A stretch of 64,000 nt of DNA. Source: Burkholderiales bacterium. Lineage in GTDB: Bacteria; Pseudomonadota; Gammaproteobacteria; Burkholderiales; SG8-41. The DNA is taken from positions 62,001-126,000 of the forward strand of contig JAIEPF010000004.1 in NCBI GenBank assembly GCA_019749945.1. Direction: 5' to 3'. The notes under the pieces were generated by a model. The model ran no database searches and had not been told where the DNA came from. It saw only the letters and a program-made list of their open reading frames with translations. Of the stretch, positions 33,922 to 44,189 are shown piece by piece. How positions within the stretch are numbered: position 1 is the stretch's first letter; each line of letters begins with the position of its first letter. The position numbers and the translations under genes were made by a program.

Positions 33922-35058
33922 CTAATAACGCAGCAGGCAGCCAATGCCGCCCAATGCCATCAGCGGGTCGCAATGATCCACAACCTCGATTGGGCAATCC
34001 TGTTGTCCGGCCAGCCTGACCAATTCGACCGTAGCGTCGACAGGCTGCACTGACTGCTTGCCGCACTCAGGGCATGCCGCAGGCGCATGAGGCTCGATAC
34101 GGAGCACTCCGCAAGCGGCGCAGCGCCAACCCGGCTCGGGCAGATGATCACGGGCCAGAAGGAGCATATCTGCCCGTTGCTGGCGCAGCGCATCCAGGCA
34201 GGCGGTCGCTCCCGCTACCGCCCGACCCTGTGTGCGAATGCCCTGCACGAAGCGCGCCGCGACCGCCTGTGATTCCTGCTCTTCGCATTCGATAAACGCT
34301 GAGAGAGTGGCGGCAACGACATCGTCCTGCTTGTCCCAGCTTGCTGCCGGTATGGTATCCACCAAGTTGCCCGCGACGGACTTGGGCAGCGCACGTCGTA
34401 TCTCTCCTGTAAGGCGCGGGTCGCCCGCCAGTATCAGGTGAGTATGCCCGCCCGCAGCCATGAGGCGCTCAAGCAACCTGATCTGCTCCTTGAGAAAACG
34501 CGATGTCCGCTCGCGGCGATGGCTCTCATAATGTGCTTTGGTCCATTCGCGGCCGACACGCTCGCGCAGTTCAGGCTGTTCAGTCCAGGCCTTGATGGTG
34601 ACTGCGCCCAGATTGACCTCAAGTATCCGTACCCAAGCCTTGTTTGCGAGCAGAACCACATAGCGGTGATAAGTATCTTTCAGCGCCATGAGATGAAAGA
34701 GGTTGGGGGAGGGATAGACAGCGATCCAGTCCGGCAGCGGCGCAGCGAACTGCATCGGCAAAAAGAAGGCGCCACCGCGGAAGTGCCGGCTGAACAGGGC
34801 TACGCCTTTCGCCCCAGGCCGCAACTGCTCCGCCAGGTAATGCTTGATCTGGTCTATCGCAGTGTCGAAATCAGAGCATGCTTCGACCTCAAGGGTATTG
34901 CGCATGGCAAGTGCGCGGTCTTCGAATATCTTTCGGTAGCTGAGATCTCCTTTTTCGAGATTTAGATAACAGCTCACGAAAGGCGCTTTCGTCTCTTCGA
35001 TGCAGGCCAGAATGGCGATGTTTTTGCGCAGTTCATCCAGCGTGGTCAGTCGTTCCAT
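33922..35058 (-). CDS. bacterial eRF1-like (BaeRF) family protein
   Basis: A 378-residue protein of the bacterial archaeo-eukaryotic release factor-like group. The N-terminal third (APFVSCYLNLEKGDLSYRK, then RNTLEVEACSDFDTAIDQIKHYL) matches the opening of these proteins. A zinc ribbon is built from C313, C316, C329 and C332 (CAAC ... CPEC), and the end GGIGCLLRY is the signature C-terminus of eRF1/Pelota-type domains. I see no GGQ motif, so it is not a plain peptide-release factor. Such proteins have been proposed to act on ribosomes under stress; no activity is proven to my knowledge. It stands between a TerC gene and a voltage-gated channel gene on the same strand. Confidence 0.8.
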   Translation of the reverse strand: MERLTTLDELRKNIAILACIEETKAPFVSCYLNLEKGDLSYRKIFEDRALAMRNTLEVEACSDFDTAIDQIKHYLAEQLRPGAKGVALFSRHFRGGAFFLPMQFAAPLPDWIAVYPSPNLFHLMALKDTYHRYVVLLANKAWVRILEVNLGAVTIKAWTEQPELRERVGREWTKAHYESHRRERTSRFLKEQIRLLERLMAAGGHTHLILAGDPRLTGEIRRALPKSVAGNLVDTIPAASWDKQDDVVAATLSAFIECEEQESQAVAARFVQGIRTQGRAVAGATACLDALRQQRADMLLLARDHLPEPGWRCAACGVLRIEPHAPAACPECGKQSVQPVDATVELVRLAGQQDCPIEVVDHCDPLMALGGIGCLLRY

Positions 35059-35184
35059 TCGCTGCTCCTGTGATATGGATGGCGGTGGTTAAGCGCGATT
35101 CGGTTGGGCTGCGGAAACGTTGTCCTACTCCTCATCTCGATTGCAGTAGCCGGATGCTTCGTATGCAGGGAGGTATACGCCGGA

Positions 35185-36033
35185 TTACAGTGTGTCCGGC
35201 AGGGGCATTTCGCCCGAATGCCGCTGAAGCAGTACCCGGAGCGTGCGCATTTCGGAACGGATTTCGGCGAGCTCGTGCCGCAGATACTGTTTGTGTGAGG
35301 CATCGATGCTCTCGGCGCCGATCTCGCGATCGTGCTCGCCCTGCATCGAGGTCACCACCACGGCAATGAAAAGATTGAGCATGGTGAACGTCGATACCAG
35401 GATAAAGATGACGAAGAACAGCCACGCAATCGGGTAGACCTCCATTACCGAGCGGGCGATATCCCCCCAGCCTTCCAGCGTCATGATCTGGAACAGGGTG
35501 TAGGAGCTTTCGCCAAGCGTGCCGAACCATTGCGGGAACTGTTCCGAAAAAAGCTTGGTAGCGATTACGGCAAAAACGTAAAGAATCACCGAAATGATGC
35601 CGATCACCGAGCCAAGGCCGGGGATCGCTGCGAGCAGCCCTCCTGCAACACGGCGCATACTCGGCACCATCGAGATAAGGCGCAGCACCCGCAGCACACG
35701 CAGCGCCCGCAACACGGCCAGTGGCCCTGTTGCGGGTATAAGTGCGATGCCGACCACGATAAAGTCGAACACGCTCCAGGGATCGCGAAAAAAAGCGCCT
35801 CGCCAGACAGCGAGCCGCAGGCTGATCTCCACCACGAACACGGCAAGGATCGCGCGGTCGGCAAACTTGAGTTCCGCACCCCACCGGGCCATGATTGTTT
35901 CGCTCGTTTCAAGACCGAGAATCACGGCGTTGACGAGGATGAGGGCGATCAGCGCCCCTTGCATGCGCGGCGATTCAATTCTGTGCGCGAGCGATCTGCG
36001 CCAGCCGGAAAGCGTGTCCGTGGCGATGTTCAT
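35185..36033 (-). CDS. voltage-gated cation channel of the NaChBac superfamily, filter TLEGWGD
   Basis: A 282-residue single-domain, six-helix channel that should assemble as a tetramer in the inner membrane. S1-S4 run from about residue 26 to 120. S4 carries four arginines at three-residue spacing (R109, R112, R115, R118; RALRVLRVLRL). S5 is near 140-160, and the pore with filter T185-L-E-G-W-G-D191 precedes S6 (about 203-230; ends in TMLNLFIAVVV). A charged C-terminal helix (about 243-270) suits the usual tetramer coiled coil. Typical bacterial sodium channels have LESW in the filter; the Gly at 188 and Asp at 191 point to calcium permeation. Its ATG overlaps the TerC stop (TGATG), so the two are translated together. 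Confidence 0.9.
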   Translation of the reverse strand: MNIATDTLSGWRRSLAHRIESPRMQGALIALILVNAVILGLETSETIMARWGAELKFADRAILAVFVVEISLRLAVWRGAFFRDPWSVFDFIVVGIALIPATGPLAVLRALRVLRVLRLISMVPSMRRVAGGLLAAIPGLGSVIGIISVILYVFAVIATKLFSEQFPQWFGTLGESSYTLFQIMTLEGWGDIARSVMEVYPIAWLFFVIFILVSTFTMLNLFIAVVVTSMQGEHDREIGAESIDASHKQYLRHELAEIRSEMRTLRVLLQRHSGEMPLPDTL

Positions 36034-37010
36034 CAGGCGTCACCTCCCTTGTGCGCGTCTCCGGGTCGACGCAGAAGGCTCGCCGTGACAGATACCGCAA
36101 GAATTGCGAAAACTGTGCCGAGCATCCAGGGAATGGGGATTTTGTAAAAATCCATGATCAGCATCTTCGCGCCGATGAACATGACGATAAATGCCAGCCC
36201 GTAGTTGAGCAGGTGGAAACGTTCGGCCATGTCAGCAAGCAAGAAATACATGGCCCGGAGACCTAGGATTGCGAAAATGTTCGAAGTGAAGACGATGAAC
36301 GGGTCAGTGGTGACAGCAAATATCGCGGGGATGCTGTCGACAGCGAAGATCAGATCCGTGATTTCGACGAGCACCAGCACCAGTAACAGTGGTGTCGCGT
36401 AACTCAGCCCGTCCTTCATCACAAAGAAGCGCTCACCGTGGTAGTCGTCGGTGACCCGCATGTGGCTGCGAATCCAGCGGATAACCGGATTCCTGGCAAG
36501 ATCCGGTTTTTGATTGCCGAAAAGAAGTATCTTTACGCCGGTGGCAAGCAGGAAAAGTCCAAAGACGTAAAAGATCCAGTCAAATTTCTCGATCAGTAAT
36601 ACGCCGAGGTAGATTAGCACTGCACGCATCACGATCGCGCCGATCACGCCGTAGAGAAGCACGCGTTTCTGGAATTCCGGCGGTACGGCGAAGTACGTGA
36701 AGAGAGTCACCCAGACAAAGACGTTCTCCGTGGCGAGTGCTTTCTCAATGAGGTAGCCGGTCACGTACTCGATGGTCTTTGTGTTGGCAACCTCGCGCCC
36801 GTGGACGCCGTCGACAAACCACCAGTACCAGCCGGCAAAAACCATCGCCGCCACGAACCACAGCCCGGACCAGGCAAGCGCCTCACTGACCGGTACCTTG
36901 TGCTGGCCCTTGGCCTTGAGAAGCACGAAATCGAGCACCAGAAACACCACGACTAAAAGGCTGAAGCCGAGGTACAGGATTGGCGAACCGGTATGAGCAA
37001 TTTCCGTCAT
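36033..37010 (-). CDS. TerC/Alx family integral membrane protein, copy 2
   Basis: The ATG at 37010 (MTEIAHTGSPILYLGF) has AGGAA eight nt upstream; an upstream in-frame start is not supported. The 325-residue product has the same build as the TerC protein at 32890: LIEKALATENVFVWVTLFTYFAVP and VEITDLIFAVDSIPAIFAVT, with the acidic residues that probably bind the metal. The two copies differ at many positions, so the duplication is old. Its stop overlaps the channel gene start by one base (TGATG). It probably moves a divalent metal, manganese or calcium being candidates. Confidence 0.92.
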   Translation of the reverse strand: MTEIAHTGSPILYLGFSLLVVVFLVLDFVLLKAKGQHKVPVSEALAWSGLWFVAAMVFAGWYWWFVDGVHGREVANTKTIEYVTGYLIEKALATENVFVWVTLFTYFAVPPEFQKRVLLYGVIGAIVMRAVLIYLGVLLIEKFDWIFYVFGLFLLATGVKILLFGNQKPDLARNPVIRWIRSHMRVTDDYHGERFFVMKDGLSYATPLLLVLVLVEITDLIFAVDSIPAIFAVTTDPFIVFTSNIFAILGLRAMYFLLADMAERFHLLNYGLAFIVMFIGAKMLIMDFYKIPIPWMLGTVFAILAVSVTASLLRRPGDAHKGGDA

Positions 37011-37157
37011 TAATGGTTCCTCATGAGGTCGCAGATTGCAGATTGGCCAGAATAGTGCTGGACGGTCTTGATGACGGATACAGGCATGCCAGGGCATGAA
37101 AGTGAGCGATCTGGCTGCCTGGAGCGCGACGCTATTTTTTGCATGTCGAAGCCCTAA

Positions 37158-37673
37158 TCAACTGCCTGCCTGGGTACGCTTCGCTGCCATTCGCCAGCCT
37201 ACGCCGATGCGCCAGGCGAGCTGTACGCCGAGGTAGGCGAGGGCCGCAACAGCGACGGCAAGAAGTGCCAGGCCGACGAGCAACGGCTCCCCCATCGCAC
37301 TGATCCTCTCGACCCAATCGACGTTCTCCGCGAGAGAGGGCAGAGCTGTGGATTTGCCGAGAACGGTCGAGCCGGTGAAATACGCGGCCAGAAGAATGGC
37401 TGGCGTCGTCAGTGGGTTCGAAACGAACGTCGTGATCACTGCGACTGGCAGATTGGCGCGCAGTCCGATAGCAACAATCCCGGCCACAAGCCCCTGCCCA
37501 AACGGCACCAGTATCCCGCAGAACATGCCGATCGCCAGTCCCTTGGAGATGGAGCTGCGATTCACATGCCACAACCATTGACGGTCGAGCAGCGGGCTTA
37601 TCCAGCGCAAGCTTCGATGGGTGCGCATGGAGGCTGGATCCGGGAGCCAGCGGCGCATAAAGCGACGAACCAT
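37158..37673 (-). CDS. DUF2062 domain membrane protein
   Basis: A 171-residue protein with an N-terminal Arg/Trp-rich segment and three hydrophobic stretches. It shows the DUF2062 core: SISKGLAIGMFCGILVPFGQ and FVSNPLTTPAILLAAYFTGS. The family is found in many proteobacteria, often beside cell-envelope or transport genes; its role is unknown. It lies 147 nt upstream of the TerC copy 2 gene on the same strand and may be in its operon. Confidence 0.85.
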   Translation of the reverse strand: MVRRFMRRWLPDPASMRTHRSLRWISPLLDRQWLWHVNRSSISKGLAIGMFCGILVPFGQGLVAGIVAIGLRANLPVAVITTFVSNPLTTPAILLAAYFTGSTVLGKSTALPSLAENVDWVERISAMGEPLLVGLALLAVAVAALAYLGVQLAWRIGVGWRMAAKRTQAGS

Positions 37674-37691
37674 GGCCTGCCGCGCCCCGTC

Positions 37692-37835
37692 TCAGGTTTT
37701 GAACGAATGCCAGCGCCTCGGGCGCTGTGGCAGTAACGCTACCGAGCCTGCCTTGGAGTGCGCCAGAGCGGTCTGCATTAAAAGGCGTGATGTGCCATAT
37801 AACAAAGCGCAAGCTGTGAGCAACATCAAGATCAT
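37692..37835 (-). CDS. possible small membrane protein (uncertain)
   Basis: A 47-codon frame from ATG 37835 encodes one hydrophobic helix (MILMLLTACALLYG) and a short basic tail. An in-frame GTG at 37889 would lengthen it to 65 residues. It lies 18 nt upstream of the DUF2062 gene on the same strand. I do not recognise it and the ribosome site is weak, so it may not be real. Confidence 0.3.
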   Translation of the reverse strand: MILMLLTACALLYGTSRLLMQTALAHSKAGSVALLPQRPRRWHSFKT

Positions 37836-37905
37836 CACTGTTGTTCTCCAAATGCCGGTCAGTTGAATGTGTGCGCACTCTAGAGCCACAATGAATTGTT
37901 GTAAA

Positions 37906-37933
37906 ATCGATTTATTAATATAAACTAATCGAA
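37906..37933 (+). promoter_or_regulatory. possible LysR operator upstream of the nhaR-like gene
   Basis: An AT-rich imperfect dyad (ATCGATTTATTA facing AAACTAATCGAA, 8 of 12 positions complementary) lies 20 nt before the ATG at 37954 and about 70 nt from the minus-strand small gene. LysR regulators often bind such a site to control both themselves and a divergent operon, here the DUF2062-TerC-channel-BaeRF-TerC run. This is inference. Confidence 0.35.
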
Positions 37934-37953
37934 TAAACCGAAGGATTCCGGGA

Positions 37954-38862
37954 ATGAATTACAAGCATCTTTACTATTTTTGGTGGGTAGCCAAAACCGG
38001 CGGTGTGGTGAAGGCGGGCGAGCACCTGCATGTAACGCCGCACACCATAAGCGGGCAAATCGGCATTCTGGAGGACGACCTTGGAACCCCCCTGTATGCC
38101 AAACGTGGTCGCAACATTGAACTAACTGACGCGGGTAAACTTGCCTTTGGCTACGCGCAGGACATCTTCGCGCTTGGAGCCGAACTGGAGGAATCGCTGC
38201 GGAATTACCGGCCAGGCGATCGCCCCATTGAGTTCCGTGTCGGCGTGGCCGACGCGGTTCCGAAGAGGATCGCTTATCACCTGATCGAACCGGCGACGCG
38301 TCTGCCCGAGTCCGTGCACATTGTCTGCCGTGAATCGAAACTCGAAAGCCTTCTCGCGGAACTTGCCGCCCATCGGCTGGACCTGGTTATCGCCGGTGCG
38401 CCGATTCCGCCCTCGGTGAGCGTGCGCGCATATAACCATCTGCTCGGCGAATCCGGCGTGAGTTTTTTCGCGGCCGGCCGGATCGCCAGGAGTCTCAAGG
38501 GGAAATTTCCCGCCTGCCTGAACGGCGCGCCGATGCTGGTTCCAACCAGGGACGTCGCTGTGAGATCGCGCCTCGATCGCTGGTGCGAAGAGAACAAACT
38601 TCGGCCTCACGTGGTCGGGGAATTCGACGACAGCGCGTTGATGAAGGCCTTCGGTCAGCGCGAAGCAGGGGTGTTTATCGGGCCGACTGTCATCGAGTCT
38701 GATATCAAAAAGCAATATGGTGTCAAGGCAATCGGGCGGTCGAAAGAAATCGTCGAGGAATTTTTCGCGATTTCAATCGAGCGCCGCGTGACGCACCCCT
38801 GCGTCGTCGCCATCGCCGGGGCGGCAAGGACGAAACTATTTGCCGCCGCTGATCCTGTCTAG
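37954..38862 (+). CDS. LysR family transcriptional regulator, NhaR-like
   Basis: A 302-residue regulator. The start MNYKHLYYFWWVAKTGGVVKAGEHLHVTP is very close in kind to NhaR, the sodium-responsive activator of nhaA in E. coli; the helix-turn-helix occupies about residues 18-45 and the effector domain about 90-290 (RVGVADAVPKRIAYHLIEPA). It diverges from the TerC-channel-BaeRF run, which it probably controls in response to cations or pH, rather than nhaA at 31468. The TAG stop begins a 13-mer (GTCTAGGGCCTGT) that also forms the stop of the oxidoreductase gene at the MITE edge. Confidence 0.88.
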   Translation: MNYKHLYYFWWVAKTGGVVKAGEHLHVTPHTISGQIGILEDDLGTPLYAKRGRNIELTDAGKLAFGYAQDIFALGAELEESLRNYRPGDRPIEFRVGVADAVPKRIAYHLIEPATRLPESVHIVCRESKLESLLAELAAHRLDLVIAGAPIPPSVSVRAYNHLLGESGVSFFAAGRIARSLKGKFPACLNGAPMLVPTRDVAVRSRLDRWCEENKLRPHVVGEFDDSALMKAFGQREAGVFIGPTVIESDIKKQYGVKAIGRSKEIVEEFFAISIERRVTHPCVVAIAGAARTKLFAAADPV

Positions 38863-38907
38863 GGCCTGTAACCGGTGAAAAATACAGGCGGGGACGAGAT
38901 TCTGTGA

Positions 38908-41259
<2,352 letters not shown>

Positions 41260-41354
41260 TCCCGGGGCTGCTGTGAAGCAAGGCGCACGGCTGCGCTGCA
41301 AAGGAACGCGGCCGCAGCCGGGGCAAAGCCTCGCGAGTGCCGCGCCGGCACCGC

Positions 41355-41384
41355 AAAGGGCGGGACTCGCGTCCCGCCCTTTTT
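41355..41384. terminator. bidirectional intrinsic terminator between katG and umuC
   Basis: A 12-bp perfect stem (AAAGGGCGGGAC at 41355-41366 with GTCCCGCCCTTT at 41371-41382), tetraloop TCGC, and a T run to 41384. It lies between convergent katG and umuC, and works for both strands by symmetry. Confidence 0.92.
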
Positions 41385-42656
41385 CTAGCCTGCTTTGGCG
41401 AGATCGTGCCAGGACGTGGTGTAGTGCGGTGACCTGCGCATCGATTGCATGCGCCAGGGCTGCTCGATGCCGGCGCCGGCAAATGTCGCGGTATTGATGC
41501 CATAGGTCCTGTTGATGGCGTCCATGGCCGCCATCAGGCGCGTGGCATGCGGCCGCTCATGTCCGGAAAACAGGTCCGCCTGTGCGGATGCCGCAGGCTG
41601 CAGTCCGGTCAGCATGACACCGGCTTTTTTGTAGCGATGACCCGGCCGGTAAATCCGCTCCAGGCCGTGCAGGGCGGCGGCGGCGAGTAGCCGGGTGTCG
41701 TTCGAGGGCGTGTGCAGCGGAATCAGGATGGCGGGGCTGTAACGGGATGCTCCCGCGCGATATTTCCCGGTGTGGATGGACACGGCGACCTGGGTGCAGG
41801 CGGAATGTTGTTCGCGCAAGCGTTCTGCGGCGCGGATGACATAACTCATCACGGCCTCGCGCAGTTCGCCGATTGCGGTTACCGGACGGCCGAAACTCCG
41901 CGTCGCCTGGATACGGGCTTTCGGTGACATGACGTCTTCCAGTTCGAGGCAGGATTCGCCGTTGAGTTCGGCGACGGTGCGTTCCATCACCACGCTGAAC
42001 CGTCGGCGGATCAGCGCGGCATTGGCGCGTTGCAGGTCGAGCACCGATCGGATTCCCATGCCCTGCAGCTGCAGCGCCAGCTTGCGGCCCACACCCCAGA
42101 CTTCGCCCGCATCCAGCCCGGCCATCAATGCCGCCTGTGCGGCGGCAGACAACTGCGCCCAGTCGAATACGCCCCCGCATTCCCTGCGCGTCTTGGCAAC
42201 ATGGTTGGCGAGTTTGGCCAGCGTCTTGGAGCCGCCGATGCCGGTGCAGGTGGTGATGCCCAGATACCGGCGGATGCGCCGGCGGATGTCGCGGCCGCGG
42301 GCGGCGGCATCGCCGGGCATGCCGCTGAAATCGAGGAAACATTCATCAATGGAATAGATTTCCTGCCGCGGTGCAAATTCGCCGAGCAGCCGCATCATTC
42401 TTGCGCTCATGTCGCCGTACAGCGCGTAATTGGAGCTGAGCCAGACCAGGCCATGGCTTTTGACCAGCCGGCGGATTTCGAAAAACGGCACACCCATGCG
42501 GATGCCCAGCGCCTTGGCTTCGTCGCTGCGCGACACCACGCAGCCGTCGTTGTTGGAGAGCACCACCACGGGACGGTTTTCCAGCGCCGGATTGAATACC
42601 CGCTCACAGGACACGTAGAAATTGTTGCCGTCGACCAGCGCGATGACCTGATTCAT
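41385..42656 (-). CDS. umuC: DNA polymerase V catalytic subunit UmuC
   Basis: A 423-residue Y-family polymerase for error-prone bypass of DNA damage. The N-terminus [17 protein letters not shown] holds the first metal-binding Asp, and [14 protein letters not shown] the second catalytic acidic pair. [23 protein letters not shown] and [16 protein letters not shown] are typical finger and thumb parts. The length matches E. coli UmuC (422). It overlaps umuD by four bases and both are under a LexA box at 43129-43148. Confidence 0.96.
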   Translation of the reverse strand: MNQVIALVDGNNFYVSCERVFNPALENRPVVVLSNNDGCVVSRSDEAKALGIRMGVPFFEIRRLVKSHGLVWLSSNYALYGDMSARMMRLLGEFAPRQEIYSIDECFLDFSGMPGDAAARGRDIRRRIRRYLGITTCTGIGGSKTLAKLANHVAKTRRECGGVFDWAQLSAAAQAALMAGLDAGEVWGVGRKLALQLQGMGIRSVLDLQRANAALIRRRFSVVMERTVAELNGESCLELEDVMSPKARIQATRSFGRPVTAIGELREAVMSYVIRAAERLREQHSACTQVAVSIHTGKYRAGASRYSPAILIPLHTPSNDTRLLAAAALHGLERIYRPGHRYKKAGVMLTGLQPAASAQADLFSGHERPHATRLMAAMDAINRTYGINTATFAGAGIEQPWRMQSMRRSPHYTTSWHDLAKAG

Positions 42657-43129
42657 GGCGTATGCACGACATGGGCCACCACGCCCCAGATCTGCAGATC
42701 GTGGCCATCGTTGACGGCAATGTCGGGGTAGGCGGGGTTTTCCGCGCGCAGCGTGATCCTGCCGCGGCTGCGCTGCAGGCGTTTGACCGTCAGTTCGCCG
42801 TTGAGCGCGGCCACCACCACGCGGCCGGACGCGGCTTCGAGTGAACGATCGACGATCAGCAGATCGCCATGATGGATGCCGGCGCCGGTCATGGAATCAC
42901 CTTTGACGCGCAGGAAAAAAGTCGCTTCCGGGTGCAGCACCAGGTACTCGGTCAGGTCCAGGCGCTGGTCGATGTGGTCGGCGGCGGGCGAGGGAAACCC
43001 GGCGGCGGCCCTGCCGGCGCACAGCGGCAGCAATCGTAGAGCGGTGTTTGCGGCGACGGCCAGCGGCATGCCGAAGGGCAACCGCTGCGATCGGGGTGAA
43101 ATTTGCGGCAAAACATCGGGTATCGGCAT
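42653..43129 (-). CDS. umuD: SOS mutagenesis protein UmuD
   Basis: A 158-residue S24-family self-cleaving protein. The cleavage site is A-G in [17 protein letters not shown], the catalytic Ser is in [16 protein letters not shown] and the Lys in NGELTVKRL. After RecA-stimulated cleavage UmuD' joins UmuC. With the ATG at 43129 the prosegment is about 44 residues, longer than in E. coli, and the start touches the LexA box with no ribosome site. A start at 43069 ([13 protein letters not shown]) would place the A-G bond after residue 23, as in E. coli (after residue 24). I give the longer form but the shorter is credible. Confidence 0.92.
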   Translation of the reverse strand: MPIPDVLPQISPRSQRLPFGMPLAVAANTALRLLPLCAGRAAAGFPSPAADHIDQRLDLTEYLVLHPEATFFLRVKGDSMTGAGIHHGDLLIVDRSLEAASGRVVVAALNGELTVKRLQRSRGRITLRAENPAYPDIAVNDGHDLQIWGVVAHVVHTP

Positions 43130-43148
43130 ACTGTAATTATATACAGTA
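43129..43148 (-). promoter_or_regulatory. LexA (SOS) box upstream of umuDC
   Basis: TACTGTAATTATATACAGTA matches the enterobacterial LexA consensus CTGT-N8-ACAG with flanking T-A exactly. It abuts the distal umuD ATG (43127-43129) and lies 60 nt from the alternative start at 43069. It shows that umuDC is LexA-repressed and damage-induced. Confidence 0.92.
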
Positions 43149-43188
43149 AATTGCCGCCAATGCCAGTCACCGCCTGCCGCCGGCGGTG

Positions 43189-44157
43189 TTACAGTTTAAT
43201 CGTGCCGCCTGTGGCGATCGACCGTATCACCGCCTCAAAAGAGGCGATGGTATTCACCATCTCGTCCGTGCCGATCGGGTAGGGCGCAACACCCGCCACC
43301 GCGTCCGCAAACGCATCCATCTCCGCCAGCACCGAATCGATCTTCGGAAAATCCTTCACCTCGGTCCTGCCGCCCTTGAGGCGGATGATGGTGCGCGTTT
43401 CGTCGAGGGCTTCAACCGAACCGTCATCGCCGAACACATGCACGCGGAAGTACAGCGGCGAGGCGCGCACCGCGCCGAGAAAGCCGCTGATGCCGTTTTT
43501 GAACTTGAACAGCACCGACACCGTGTCGCGCGGGTCTGCGCCGCTGCGGTGGGCGATGAATTGCGCGGTGAGCTGTTCAGCCGGGCCGGCGATATTGGCG
43601 AAAGCGTCGAGGATGTGGATGCCGGTGCCGGTCATGCCGGCCCCCGGCGTCTCCGCCGGCAGGTCGCGCCAGGGCGCGAAAAACTTGCTGGAGTGTTCGT
43701 TGCTGTAGTGGCCTTCGACATGCATGATCCGCCCCAGTGCGCCGCTGGCGATTACGCGGCGTAGTTCCGCCATCGACGGCCAGAAGCGTTTGTTCTGGCC
43801 GACACCCAGCGGCACTTTGGCGGCCTTGCAGGCGGCGACGGCGCGTTCGGCATCGGCGCGCGTCAGCGACAGCGGCTTTTCACAGAACACCGCCTTGCCG
43901 GCACGCGCGACCTGCACCACCTGGTCGGCGTGCAGGGAGTGCGGCGTGGCCAGCACCACGGCCTGCACGGCGGGATCGGCCAGCGCTTCCTCCAGCGTTG
44001 CCGACAGTCTGAAACCTTTGGTTTTTGCATACTCGCGCGTGGCATCGAGTTCCTGGGTCACGCCGTGCACGAAGCGCAGTTTGCTGCTTTTGCCCTGCAC
44101 GGCGTCGGCGATGTTCTTGCCCCACCAGCCGAGTCCGACGATAGCTGCATTGATCAT
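43189..44157 (-). CDS. Gfo/Idh/MocA family oxidoreductase
   Basis: A 322-residue NAD(P)-dependent dehydrogenase. The Rossmann motif AIVGLGWWGKNIA is at residues 5-17, the conserved lysine in CEKPLSLTRADAE, and the substrate domain has GAGMTGTGIHILDAF. It is the last gene of the minus-strand catabolic run and is the closest in pattern to the copy at 46565 (the same GWWGK and CEKPLS blocks). The substrate is unknown; family members include dehydrogenases of inositols, sugars and aromatic cis-diols. Confidence 0.9.
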   Translation of the reverse strand: MINAAIVGLGWWGKNIADAVQGKSSKLRFVHGVTQELDATREYAKTKGFRLSATLEEALADPAVQAVVLATPHSLHADQVVQVARAGKAVFCEKPLSLTRADAERAVAACKAAKVPLGVGQNKRFWPSMAELRRVIASGALGRIMHVEGHYSNEHSSKFFAPWRDLPAETPGAGMTGTGIHILDAFANIAGPAEQLTAQFIAHRSGADPRDTVSVLFKFKNGISGFLGAVRASPLYFRVHVFGDDGSVEALDETRTIIRLKGGRTEVKDFPKIDSVLAEMDAFADAVAGVAPYPIGTDEMVNTIASFEAVIRSIATGGTIKL

Positions 44158-44189
44158 TAAATTACCAATAAAATCAATAGTTTATAAAG

